A program made the translations under genes and the position numbers. DNA of 64,000 bases from Gimesia aquarii. Lineage in GTDB: Bacteria > Planctomycetota > Planctomycetia > Planctomycetales > Planctomycetaceae. Below are positions 47,831 to 55,586 of this stretch, in pieces; the first letter of the stretch is position 1, and each line of letters starts with the position of its first letter. The stretch spans positions 2,729,501-2,793,500 of the forward strand of contig NZ_CP037920.1 of assembly GCF_007748195.1 (NCBI RefSeq), read 5' to 3'. The notes below the pieces were generated by a model. That model did no database searches. It was not told the origin of the DNA and was given only the letters and a program-made list of their open reading frames with translations.

Positions 47831-48325
47831 TCAGTTGTTGCGAATATTACGTATTTTCGATGTGAGAGATTCCAGGAAACTATCCGCGCCTTGCTCCATG
47901 GCTGATGCATTACCTGTCTCCTGCGAGGCACCATAGAAGAGTGTGCCACCTGTATAATCTTTCCCATACGTTTCCGCACAACTAATGACCTGATAAAACC
48001 CAAGCACGAATTGGACTAGATCTAGTTCTTTGAAGGGGTGCAGGAACAGCGACACAATGTACCCGTTATCAATAGCATATCTGGCATCCAGAGCAGAATG
48101 GCTGTTTGCCTCCATCATAATTTGATATTCAGCGATACTGATGCCTTCCGCTCCGGTGATATAAGCAACAATCCGCATGCGATTTGCTGACTCCTGTGTT
48201 TGGATTCGAACCGGAAATTCTCCTACGTTAAGCTGCCAGTGGCCGGAAGGGGGAATGAACTGGCTTTGTACTTCACTAGACAAACCGTGATCGTCAAACC
48301 AAACATTGATATCATTGTTGTTCAT
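47831..48325 (-). CDS. CesT/YbjN-like small protein divergent from the R-body cluster
   Basis: 164 aa. Not assignable with certainty, but the pattern 'FPVRIQTQESANRMRIVAYI', 'GISIAEYQIMMEANSHSALD', 'ARYAIDNGYIVSLFLHPFKE', 'LDLVQFVLGFYQVISCAETY' follows the order of type-III-chaperone (CesT/Tir chaperone) and YbjN folds: beta sheet, 'N..' helix, Gly-rich strand, long amphipathic helix. It has no signal peptide. It is divergently oriented to the R-body cluster across 598 bp, so a shared control region and a role as a holding chaperone for hydrophobic R-body subunits are attractive but inferred. Confidence 0.55.
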   Translation of the reverse strand: MNNNDINVWFDDHGLSSEVQSQFIPPSGHWQLNVGEFPVRIQTQESANRMRIVAYITGAEGISIAEYQIMMEANSHSALDARYAIDNGYIVSLFLHPFKELDLVQFVLGFYQVISCAETYGKDYTGGTLFYGASQETGNASAMEQGADSFLESLTSKIRNIRNN

Positions 48326-48923
48326 GAGAGAACCTCTGGTGGGAGTTTTATAAACTCAGAAGATACCGTTCACAATTTTGTAATTCAGTGTATAGCACAC
48401 AACGACTATGGCAACTCAATTCTGAATTTACTTGCCTTGTAAATTCACATATGAAATCACATGTTGGTTTATGAGAAATTGATTTCAAAAACTTCCTTGC
48501 TTTCTTCATCTCGGAACTATGGCTGGTGTTCTCAATGAACAAAATCTAATGCGATAGAGATCATCACAATTCATGGCATCATAAGATTGGTCAATCAACA
48601 TTTGAAACCCTCGCGAATCAAATTTGTTTCTGTGGATTCATGCATCAACAAGATGCAAAAAGCATCCAAAAAGATGAGGAGAATGCGTTTTTGTATATTT
48701 TAAGTTGGGTTCATTCCATCTCGAAATCAAGATAAATACTGAATTAATATACATAAATACAAGTTGACATAAGGGTTTATGTGGTCAAAATGGGGCGATT
48801 GCAGGGTATTTATAAATTGGGCGAATTGATTCGTTTTGGTTGTCAATCCTCATTGCCTCTCCATCGCATTTAAAATACTCCTCGGGCCATGAGAATTGAG
48901 AAGATTGAAAATATTATTCTACA
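48326..48923. promoter_or_regulatory. 598-bp divergent control region of the R-body cluster, with an inverted repeat
   Basis: AT-rich intergenic region. At 48764-48788 TTGACATAA is followed, after GGGT, by TTATGTGGTCAA; CATAA/TTATG and TTGA/TCAA pair with a 3-nt bulge. TTGACA is a perfect sigma-70 -35 box, but no good -10 lies 17 nt downstream, so the segment may be an operator. No further gene is visible in the region. Confidence 0.4.
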
Positions 48924-49715
48924 ATGAGTAACCCTCGTTTGACCAAACTTTTTACGTATGCGTCAGCTGGTCTCTACACGCTTTTAAAGGCATTTGAGTA
49001 TGCAGTTGATACAGAACGCTCTGAAATGGAGTTTTCCGTAGAAGTATTTCGTTTGAAGGAATTGCATTTAACCGATGGTGATTTACGCTGGTTAGTATGC
49101 AAAGAATTTGCCGTTCATGGGATCGAAACTACGGTTCCTGCACACAAGCAGCGGCAGTTTATTCTCGATGACTCACTTGTTTTCAACAAACGTTCTTGCC
49201 TTGCGCTGACACTTTCTGGTTATCACGAAACACTTGATGCCAGTTTAAGTTCCTATGACAAACCTGTTGATACCATCGTAACTGGAGATGATCCGAATAA
49301 AAGTCAGGTCACTCAGGAACATTCAGAGTCAAAGAAAATCTTAAGTTTTGGAACTTATCAAAATATTGTCCCAGAGAGATCATCAGAATCATTAAAGCAG
49401 ATGATCCCTTCCTGGCATTCGGAACGTCGTGAGCTGTATTGGAATGGTACTTTGATCAAACGCTATAAAGTTCCGTCTCCTAATCAGGAAACGGTGTTGA
49501 CAGTCTTTGAAGAAGAGAACTGGCCTGTAAGAATTGATGATCCATTACCTTTAAGAGATGGCGTTGTACCAAAACGCAGATTACAGGATACGATTAAAAG
49601 TCTGAATCGTAACCAGCGAAATTCCCTGATCAAATTTCGTGGTGATGGTAGTGGTGAAGGTGTGATGTGGGAAGGTCTGTGCCCAGAGATGTATCCCGAG
49701 AATAATATCCTGTAA
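48924..49715 (+). CDS. Unknown protein with conserved wHTH-like C-terminal domain, first gene of R-body cluster
   Basis: 263 aa, no signal peptide. Not a named family. The last ~85 residues match a C-terminal module common in planctomycete hypotheticals: 'RELYWNGTLIKRYKVPSPNQ', 'EENWPVRIDDPLP', 'RLQDTIKSLNRNQRNSLIKF' and 'FRGDGSGEGVMWE'; the helix-turn-helix-plus-wing layout suggests nucleic-acid binding. The first half ('LRWLVCKEFAVHGIETTVP', 'CLALTLSGYHE') is unique. Position at the head of the cluster makes it a candidate regulator (inference). The ribosome site is weak. Confidence 0.6.
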   Translation: MSNPRLTKLFTYASAGLYTLLKAFEYAVDTERSEMEFSVEVFRLKELHLTDGDLRWLVCKEFAVHGIETTVPAHKQRQFILDDSLVFNKRSCLALTLSGYHETLDASLSSYDKPVDTIVTGDDPNKSQVTQEHSESKKILSFGTYQNIVPERSSESLKQMIPSWHSERRELYWNGTLIKRYKVPSPNQETVLTVFEEENWPVRIDDPLPLRDGVVPKRRLQDTIKSLNRNQRNSLIKFRGDGSGEGVMWEGLCPEMYPENNIL

Positions 49716-49898
49716 ACGACTGCTATAACTAAGAACGCAGGAATGGGTTGCTTGCAGTAGGTTCCCCAAGAGTGACACCGAATTGCCCGTAGTGTAAACA
49801 GGGACAATCGTTGACAATTCCGCCAACGAATTCGTTTTGTAACATGTCACAACAGGTCACGTTACGATCACAGTTAAATACGATTACGGATGAGAACC

Positions 49899-50123
49899 AT
49901 GGCAGAGACCGTTAACAGTCAAGTCGTTGATAGTGTGACGTCTTCAAATCTCAAGGTATTAGGTGATGCTCCCGGGGTCGCTATCGGGATTGTCTATTCC
50001 ACGCTCAGTCAATGTGTGAGTCTGACTATGGCCAGTGCCACATCAACACAACAAGGAATGGATAAAATCGGTGAGACAATTACGACTGTCGGTGTGGTGA
50101 AGATCATGCAACAGATGAAATGA
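49899..50123 (+). CDS. RebB-family R-body protein 1 (diverged)
   Basis: 74 aa from ATG 49899; an ATG 9 nt before is possible. The RebB (PF11747) pattern is clear at the start: 'VNSQVVDSVTSSNLKVLGDA' then 'P...AIG.VYSTLSQCVSLTM' and 'SATSTQQGMDKIGETITTVG'. RebB proteins polymerise into R-bodies, coiled ribbons that unroll on a pH shift in Caedibacter. This copy differs most from the others in the second half and may be a minor or initiating subunit. It lies 184 bp after the wHTH-like gene. Confidence 0.88.
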   Translation: MAETVNSQVVDSVTSSNLKVLGDAPGVAIGIVYSTLSQCVSLTMASATSTQQGMDKIGETITTVGVVKIMQQMK

Positions 50124-50149
50124 AAAACGATTTGAGTGAAAGTTGAGAG

Positions 50150-50521
50150 ATGTCTAATACAGACTTGATTCAATCGATCGCGCATAAAAATGCAGCAGCG
50201 TTCCAGAGTGCACAACAATCGCTTTCCTCGAAGGGAAGTGCTGACTCAGCTCAATCAGTAGGGAAGGCGATGGCCTTTCAAATGGTATCACAGGCAACCG
50301 GGATGTTAGTCGAAGATGCAGCTTCATTTCTTCGAAATGTCATGGAAATTAATTTAGCCATCGTTTCAGTAGCCTCATACGAATATGTAAAGAGCGATGG
50401 TGTGAATGTGATCTGGCTGACCGTGATTAAAGAAGCCTTCAAAGTGATCGAACAGGCAACGGTTGTCTTCACAACCATCTCCAAAGCCGCAGGAGAAACG
50501 TTGAGTCAATTCCCCGCTTGA
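50150..50521 (+). CDS. R-body-associated helical protein 1
   Basis: 123 aa. No named family. It shares a core with the 53530-53973 product: 'QMVSQATGMLVEDAASFLRN' versus 'QSVAQTTAVAIQDAANLMRN'. The N-terminus is Ser/Gln/Ala-rich ('AAAFQSAQQSLSSKGSADSA'), the rest alpha-helical with a hydrophobic segment 'VIWLTVIKEAFKVIEQATVV'. It starts 26 bp after a RebB gene and is surrounded by RebB genes, so it is probably an accessory or cap subunit (inference). Confidence 0.65.
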   Translation: MSNTDLIQSIAHKNAAAFQSAQQSLSSKGSADSAQSVGKAMAFQMVSQATGMLVEDAASFLRNVMEINLAIVSVASYEYVKSDGVNVIWLTVIKEAFKVIEQATVVFTTISKAAGETLSQFPA

Positions 50522-50675
50522 GAAGTCTCTGCGGAATCAGTGTCCCAGTTCAAAACAATATTAGTTCCACCAGACTGCCCTGAAACTGTTTCTAGATCGA
50601 GCTTGTTTTCCTGATACGATCAAATTCAAGTGATAGTTCCTTACCACTGAATTCGTCTCACATCAGGAGAATCTC

Positions 50676-51734
50676 ATGCCGAAGTACAACAAAGTTTTGT
50701 TCATGAGCTACGCAGTTCCCACCTTTTACCCTACTCATTCGGGGCCAGTCGCTCCCGTTGGTGCGGCTCCTTTTGTAAGTCTCTCCAATGCTGATTTGCA
50801 AGATCGGGCACAGAGGTTCGTCAATGTCCTCTATTGGACCAGAGAGAAATTCAAAGACCATTCGGGAATGATTGATGATAAAACATTAAAAATTTTTATG
50901 GCTCCCGAATTTTATTTTCGCAATGCATCTGCAGATGAAGTGGACTCCCGTCGTTTTAATCTCATGACATATTGGGGCTCTTATCCGGCAGAGCTTCGCT
51001 ATGAACTTGCAGAGGCGATTTATGATGCAATTCATGGACAGAATGAATTCAAAGACTGGAGTATTGTTGCGGGGACGATCACCTCTCACCTACCTGGAGA
51101 TGGCGAGTACGTACTTACGGGAGGATTATTGAATACAACCATTTTGATGCGTGGTAAACGAGATAAGATGGATGCATCGGCTCCGTATGTGCTCATGGAG
51201 AAACATTACATTTCGAATATTGACGGACCTGACAAGGACTGGCATGCAAATCTCAACCCTGGGACAATCTTTTCATATGAACTTAATCCCGATCAGTCAT
51301 TAGACAATTTAATTCGTTGGGATGATATGATGTCGGGACTGGAAGTTTGTCTGGACCATTACAAAGGAGTGCTCTTAGACGCATTGACTCTATTATGGAA
51401 TGTGGTCGATCCATCATACCCTCCCTTAGATCTTCAGTTAGTGACATCTTGCGGGATGGACCTAGGGGCTTCAAATGTTGTTGTGAAAAATGGTGCTCTT
51501 GCATTACTCACCGATGGGATGTCTTCCCGAAATTGGCCTAACACCCCGCTCACTCAATTGGGGCGGTTCGATCGAAATAATCTTGCATCTCCCCTTCAAT
51601 TTTACCCACTACCTGAACTGGCCGTTTTGCCTGAAGGCTCTGATTTCCGTGTAACTTACCCGGATTACGAAGGCGAACAGGGGGTCTATGCTTATGAAGC
51701 TGTCGATCTGCTCAAGACAAACTGTCATGGATAG
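50676..51734 (+). CDS. Nitrilase-superfamily (carbon-nitrogen hydrolase) protein within R-body cluster
   Basis: 352 aa, no signal peptide. The three catalytic elements of the nitrilase superfamily are present in order: Glu78 in 'KIFMAPEFYF', Lys176 in 'LMEKHYIS' and Cys225 in 'SGLEVCLDHYKG'. Between them lie the expected strands ('DWSIVAGTI', 'LTGGLLNTTILMRG', the latter as the 'N(S/T)' strand). It is longer than most members, with extra loops at 180-215 and 235-260. Nitrilases, amidases and N-acyltransferases use this fold on nitriles, amides or peptides. It is unexpected among structural R-body genes: it could process subunits or peptides or be a delivered enzyme. AGGAG precedes ATG 50676. 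Confidence 0.85.
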   Translation: MPKYNKVLFMSYAVPTFYPTHSGPVAPVGAAPFVSLSNADLQDRAQRFVNVLYWTREKFKDHSGMIDDKTLKIFMAPEFYFRNASADEVDSRRFNLMTYWGSYPAELRYELAEAIYDAIHGQNEFKDWSIVAGTITSHLPGDGEYVLTGGLLNTTILMRGKRDKMDASAPYVLMEKHYISNIDGPDKDWHANLNPGTIFSYELNPDQSLDNLIRWDDMMSGLEVCLDHYKGVLLDALTLLWNVVDPSYPPLDLQLVTSCGMDLGASNVVVKNGALALLTDGMSSRNWPNTPLTQLGRFDRNNLASPLQFYPLPELAVLPEGSDFRVTYPDYEGEQGVYAYEAVDLLKTNCHG

Positions 51735-51747
51735 GACAATTCAAACA

Positions 51748-51906
51748 ATGCCAGACGAAACTCACTGCCACCAGACTTCCCTGTTTCTATCTGTAGGCAT
51801 GATACAGTTATTTAAGATGATGGTTAGTGATGTATTTGGAGCGAGCCAGAAAGTATTCATAAAGTTACAGGATGTAATTCATACGATTTTTACGACCCGG
51901 GTTTGA
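51748..51906 (+). CDS. Possible small protein between nitrilase and RebB genes
   Basis: 52 aa ('MPDETHCHQTSLFLSVGMIQ' start) with AGGA 10 nt upstream. It has an amphipathic helical part 'LFKMMVSDVFGASQKVFIKL'. It fills the only large gap inside the cluster, but no homology is recognised and it could be chance. Confidence 0.3.
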   Translation: MPDETHCHQTSLFLSVGMIQLFKMMVSDVFGASQKVFIKLQDVIHTIFTTRV

Positions 51907-51960
51907 AGACGATTTCAATGTCACTTTAAATCAAGCAATTCCTCATGAAAGGAGTGAAGG

Positions 51961-52194
51961 ATGGCCAATACCACACCAGAAGTGAATCCTCAGATTACTG
52001 ATGCGATTACTCAGACGAATGTGAAAGTACTCGGAGAAGCCCCTGCGATGGCAATGGGCAGCCTGTACCAGACGATTGGAAATTCAGTGGCAATGGCGGC
52101 TGCCAATGCCGTTTTTGCACAACAGCAGACCTATGTCACTTATCAGGCAGCCAGCACCATGGGTGTATCCAAACTTTTAAGTTTAGAGGTTTAA
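51961..52194 (+). CDS. RebB-family R-body protein 2
   Basis: 77 aa. Textbook RebB: 'VNPQITDAITQTNVKVLGEA', 'PAMAMGSLYQTIGNSVAMAA', 'ANAVFAQQQTYVTYQAASTM', 'GVSKLLS'. It has a strong AAAGGAG ribosome site just upstream. It is nearly identical to the next copy (52289), indicating a recent tandem duplication. Such proteins are Ala/Gln-rich, hydrophobic and assemble into SDS-resistant ribbons. Confidence 0.95.
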   Translation: MANTTPEVNPQITDAITQTNVKVLGEAPAMAMGSLYQTIGNSVAMAAANAVFAQQQTYVTYQAASTMGVSKLLSLEV

Positions 52195-52288
52195 TTGAAC
52201 TCATATGTGAAACAACAGTAGAGCGATCTGTCTCATGGTGAGGCGGGTTTGATCAATTTTGTTTGTTCTTTTCATGAAAGGGCCCCAC

Positions 52289-52546
52289 ATGGCCGACACA
52301 ACACCAGAAGTAAATCCTCAGATTACCGATGCCATTACTCAAACAAATGTGAAAGTTCTTGGCGAAGCTCCCGCGATGGCGATGGGCAGTTTGTATCAGA
52401 CGATTGGCAATTCGGTTGCCATGGCGGCTGCTAACGCCGTTTATGCGCAACAACAGGCTGACGTCACATATCAGGCAGCCAGTACGATGGGGGTTTCCAA
52501 GCTACTGAGTTTGCAGGTTCAGCCGCCACCGCCGAAAACTAATTAA
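52289..52546 (+). CDS. RebB-family R-body protein 3
   Basis: 85 aa from ATG 52289 (AAAGGG 7 nt upstream). It is almost the same as RebB protein 2 over its first ~75 residues, but with 'AVYAQQQADVTYQAASTM' and an added C-terminal tail of eleven residues, QVQPPPPKTN in part. The proline tail is unique in the set and may be a ribbon-end or interaction tag (inference). A strong hairpin follows 10 nt after the stop. Confidence 0.95.
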   Translation: MADTTPEVNPQITDAITQTNVKVLGEAPAMAMGSLYQTIGNSVAMAAANAVYAQQQADVTYQAASTMGVSKLLSLQVQPPPPKTN

Positions 52547-52556
52547 TTTTTTGTTC

Positions 52557-52586
52557 GGAGACCGTTACAGGTTTGTGACGGTCTCC
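52557..52586 (+). promoter_or_regulatory. Strong intercistronic hairpin between RebB genes 3 and 4
   Basis: GGAGACCGT (52557-52565) pairs perfectly with ACGGTCTCC (52578-52586). No T-run follows on either strand, so it is not a terminator; it is more likely an RNA-stability or processing stem that sets different amounts of upstream and downstream subunits. Confidence 0.6.
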
Positions 52587-52638
52587 AAAACCTCTATTAA
52601 CTTAATTAATTCCAGTCAATCAGAAAAAGGGAACTTTC

Positions 52639-52875
52639 ATGCCGAATCAATCTCCAGAAGTAAATCCTCAGATTACCGGTGCTGTCACTCAAACAAATGT
52701 GCAAGTTCTGGGTGCAGCACCAGCCATGTCAATGGGAAACCTGTTCCAGACGATGGGAAATTCTGTTGCCTTGGCAGCTGCCAATTCCGTATATGCGCAG
52801 CAGCAGGGTGATCTCTCTCATCAGGCAACCAGCACGATGGGAGTGACAAAACTATTAAGTGAAGATCCAGAATAA
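52639..52875 (+). CDS. RebB-family R-body protein 4
   Basis: 78 aa. RebB signature: 'VNPQITGAVTQTNVQVLGAA', 'PAMSMGNLFQTMGNSVALAA', 'ANSVYAQQQGDLSHQATSTM', 'GVTKLLS'. AAGGGA lies 7 nt before the ATG. It is closely related to copies 2 and 3 but more diverged, with an acidic end 'SEDPE'. Confidence 0.95.
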   Translation: MPNQSPEVNPQITGAVTQTNVQVLGAAPAMSMGNLFQTMGNSVALAAANSVYAQQQGDLSHQATSTMGVTKLLSEDPE

Positions 52876-52937
52876 TTATTGTGTACCCAACTGTGAAATA
52901 ACAGAGGTAAAGCGTTTACCAAACGAGCTTGAGATTA

Positions 52938-53171
52938 ATGAATAATCAACAGGTGAACTCTCAGATCATAGATGCAATCACACAATCGAACGTTGCTGTG
53001 CTTGGAATGGCTCCCGCAATGGCGATGGGTAATCTGTATCAAACGATGGCGAATTCGGTAGCGATGGCCTCCATCAATGCCGTCTACGCACAACAACAAG
53101 CGAATATCATGCATCAGGCGGCTACGGCCAAGTCGGTTGAGATGTTACTTTCACTACAAAAGGATATGTGA
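52938..53171 (+). CDS. RebB-family R-body protein 5
   Basis: 77 aa from ATG 52938; a TTG 9 nt earlier is not needed. 'VNSQIIDAITQSNVAVLGMA', 'PAMAMGNLYQTMANSVAMAS', 'INAVYAQQQANIMHQAATAK'. It lacks the first few residues of copies 2-4 and ends 'SLQKDM'. Its start has no clear Shine-Dalgarno, so expression may be lower or coupled. Confidence 0.94.
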   Translation: MNNQQVNSQIIDAITQSNVAVLGMAPAMAMGNLYQTMANSVAMASINAVYAQQQANIMHQAATAKSVEMLLSLQKDM

Positions 53172-53234
53172 GGATCTGTACTTATCAACCAGTGATTTCA
53201 ATGAAAATAATTGTCTTTATAGAAAGTTTTACTC

Positions 53235-53471
53235 ATGTCCGAGAATCCTCAAGTGAATCCCGCTATTGTCGAAGCGGTAACGATAAACAACGAAAGACTT
53301 CTGATCGATTCGATTGCGGAGTCACAGGGTGTCGTGAATGAGGCTTTCGCTCACTCTCTCTCTCTGATCATGCACAACTCGGGAACCGAACAATTCGCCA
53401 GTTCACAAACCGCTAACGCTGCCGTGGCCAGTACCTGTGCTGCAATTATTAATGCCTCTCTATCAAAGTGA
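53235..53471 (+). CDS. RebB-like protein 6 (highly diverged)
   Basis: 78 aa. 'VNPAIVEAVTINNERLLIDS' keeps the RebB N-terminal plan, and 'AFAHSLSLIMHNSGTEQFAS' and 'SQTANAAVASTCAAIINASL' the helical spacing, but the 'K/QVLG.AP' core is replaced. It lies in line and 63 bp after copy 5, so it is probably a specialised subunit rather than decay. Confidence 0.8.
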   Translation: MSENPQVNPAIVEAVTINNERLLIDSIAESQGVVNEAFAHSLSLIMHNSGTEQFASSQTANAAVASTCAAIINASLSK

Positions 53472-53529
53472 TTTTTAAAAGCAATCAACACCAGCCGACT
53501 TACAATTATCTTTAAGAGAAGAGACGAAC

Positions 53530-53973
53530 ATGGTTGATTCTAATCGCAACATCGACATGGTTCGGGAAAGTGCCCGGCATACTCAAGATCAAGTCGTTCC
53601 ACCACTCAACATTCATCAGAAGAAACACGGTTCTGGCCACGGAGGTGATGTCCATGATGAGACTTTGGAAAGTGGAAATTTCGGTAAACATAATATACCA
53701 ACCGCCTACGATTACGCTGTTGCTAAAGCGGTACAGTCAGTTGCCCAGACTACGGCGGTAGCCATTCAAGATGCTGCTAATTTGATGCGCAACATCAGCA
53801 CTGAAGAAACCGTCGCGATAGGCGTAGCAATGGCCAAGTGGATCGCAGAGCCAGAAAAAGTCATGTATGAAAAAGTGATCAATAAATCACTCGACACGAT
53901 CAAGGAGACCGCAAAAGCATTCAAGGAGATCGGAGATTCTGCCGTCCATGTGTTGCAACAACTCGATCAGTAA
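53530..53973 (+). CDS. R-body-associated helical protein 2
   Basis: 147 aa; diverged relative of the 50150-50521 product through 'QSVAQTTAVAIQDAANLMRN'. Residues 1-60 are polar and His-rich ('NIHQKKHGSGHGGDVHDETL'), possibly metal- or pH-sensitive; 61-147 are helical ('LDTIKETAKAFKEIGDSAVH'). It follows the last RebB-like gene by 58 bp with AAGAG before the ATG. Confidence 0.65.
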   Translation: MVDSNRNIDMVRESARHTQDQVVPPLNIHQKKHGSGHGGDVHDETLESGNFGKHNIPTAYDYAVAKAVQSVAQTTAVAIQDAANLMRNISTEETVAIGVAMAKWIAEPEKVMYEKVINKSLDTIKETAKAFKEIGDSAVHVLQQLDQ

Positions 53974-54049
53974 TCTCATGCATACTTTCGCAAAAAATGT
54001 TTCTGTAATCATTAAATAGAGCTAAATCAAATAGACAAGAGATGGGGAA

Positions 54050-54538
54050 ATGAATTACGAGAACCCAGACCATATTCTTCAACAGCAAGAGCAATATCAG
54101 GCTGCAGTCAGAAACGCAACGAAACTATTACATTCAGCAGTTCTGGACGCGCAACTGGCTGTTACGAAAAGCTTTCAGATAAAGTCATCAATCCAGGATG
54201 CTGCTACTACACAAGAAAGTCTGATCAATGATTCTTTGAAGAACGATTCTACAGCAATCATTGACATTGTAGATAGTGCCTTTCAGAAAGCAAAAGTGAT
54301 TCTGAATGACGCTTCCATGAGTCTGGAAACTTCTCAGATTCTGGATAGTTCTGCGCAAGCTGTTCCTGAACAGCAAATACCAACATTACCCGGTTTTCCT
54401 GCTACGAAAATAACAACTGAGACTGCGGAAAATGATACAGAAACACCTGAAGACCTGTTGTCTCAAAATATGAAATGGATGGATTCATCTATGCTACAAC
54501 TTTTCGAATCAATGCAGAATCAACCTGAAACGAAATAG
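54050..54538 (+). CDS. Helical/low-complexity protein in R-body cluster
   Basis: 162 aa; not recognised. Residues 1-100 are predicted helical and Gln/Ala/Ser-rich ('ILQQQEQYQAAVRNATKLLH', 'SAVLDAQLAVTKSFQIKSSI'), with spacing like the RebB helices; 101-150 are Thr/Glu-rich and flexible. It could be a coiled-coil cap or linker. A weak GAG site precedes the ATG. Confidence 0.6.
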   Translation: MNYENPDHILQQQEQYQAAVRNATKLLHSAVLDAQLAVTKSFQIKSSIQDAATTQESLINDSLKNDSTAIIDIVDSAFQKAKVILNDASMSLETSQILDSSAQAVPEQQIPTLPGFPATKITTETAENDTETPEDLLSQNMKWMDSSMLQLFESMQNQPETK

Positions 54539-54570
54539 TTTCTGCCCCATGATTCCTCAGGAGGTGAATA

Positions 54571-54852
54571 GTGAATGAAAAAAAGCCAACTCAACCCAGT
54601 CGACTCATTGATTCATTAGGTCAAGAACTGACGGCTTGTAAAGAAAAACCGGATTCACCGGTTAAGGCCAGTGGAGGTCAATGGGCGTTTGAGTATTCCG
54701 GCACAAATGTAAAAAAACTGACGATGAGTGTCACAGTTCAATTGCATTCACCGATACCGATGAGTTTAGAGTTGTATTCAGAACTTAACGAATGTGGTAT
54801 TCAACAATTAAAAAAATGGTTAGACCACTTACCTCTTGAGAAACGCGAATGA
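54571..54852 (+). CDS. Small conserved-looking protein coupled to the methyltransferase
   Basis: 93 aa, GTG start with AGGAGG 6 nt upstream. A basic, polar N-half then 'QWAFEYSGTNVKKLTMSVTV' and 'LYSELNECGIQQLKKWLDHL'. Its stop at 54850-54852 overlaps the methyltransferase start (ATGA), so the two are translated in a coupled way. No family recognised. Confidence 0.65.
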   Translation: MNEKKPTQPSRLIDSLGQELTACKEKPDSPVKASGGQWAFEYSGTNVKKLTMSVTVQLHSPIPMSLELYSELNECGIQQLKKWLDHLPLEKRE

Positions 54853-55538
54853 ACACACTGACGACCCATCCAAACAAACTGCCAGTTGATATCGAACGTG
54901 TTTCTGACTTCTACAAACGAGGAATTGCGAAGTTTGGCGCTCACACAATTCAGGCTGCCTGCTGGTCATCCTCCGATTTAGCGCTTCAGTGCTATCACGC
55001 CATCTCACAATCTCAGATTCAGGATTGGCAACAGATTAAATCCGTGCTGGATTTTGGGTCGGGGCAGGGGCATTTGCTACCGTTTATCAGACAAATGCGT
55101 GGATTTCGCGGCACGTATCTGGGAGTCGAACTACTTCCGGAGTTTCACCATGTCGCTATGCAACTCTATGCAACTGATAAGAGTGCTGAATTTGTCTGCT
55201 CTGATTTTCTTTCTTATGATTTTCAAGATCAGGTTTTTGACTGGGTTATCTCTCTTGGTTCGTTTGGTGTCGCACAACCACAGCAAGTTGAGTCTGATAT
55301 CGCCAACGTCAGAAAAATATCGACACTAGCCCGACGCGGGTTCAGTATTTATCTCAATGATGTCAACAAAATGAATTCTGTTCCTAAAGATCTGGCAGCA
55401 CACGATCTGGGAAAGTTCTCCTCTTTAATTCTTGAGCAACATCCTGACGCACAACTGGATTTCGTTTGGTTTCCAACACCAGAATCATACCAATCCGTGA
55501 TTCATGTTTTACTTAATCAAACGGCCTCTAAAATATAA
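54849..55538 (+). CDS. SAM-dependent methyltransferase, last gene of R-body cluster
   Basis: 229 aa. Class I Rossmann methyltransferase: motif I 'VLDFGSGQGHLL' with D68-F-G-S-G-Q-G74, then 'YLGVELLPEFHHVAMQLY' (acidic loop Glu), 'FVCSDFLSYDFQDQVFDWVI' (motifs II/III). No signal peptide. The ATGA overlap ties it to the 93-aa gene and thus to the cluster. It may modify an R-body subunit or a small molecule; the substrate is not evident. Confidence 0.88.
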   Translation: MNTLTTHPNKLPVDIERVSDFYKRGIAKFGAHTIQAACWSSSDLALQCYHAISQSQIQDWQQIKSVLDFGSGQGHLLPFIRQMRGFRGTYLGVELLPEFHHVAMQLYATDKSAEFVCSDFLSYDFQDQVFDWVISLGSFGVAQPQQVESDIANVRKISTLARRGFSIYLNDVNKMNSVPKDLAAHDLGKFSSLILEQHPDAQLDFVWFPTPESYQSVIHVLLNQTASKI

Positions 55539-55586
55539 AAAGAAGTATCAGCGGCGGAACCAGATACGCTTGGTGTATAAAATCTG

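Noticed and set aside
48764-48830. Possible sigma-54 promoter (TGGGGCGATTGCA) before the R-body cluster
   Set aside because: The GG and GC elements are 9 instead of 12 bases apart, so the spacing does not fit.
50522-50640. Minus-strand frame that reads like protein (...GQSGGTNIVLNWDTDSA...)
   Set aside because: Only about 32 codons with no start codon, and antisense between two cluster genes.
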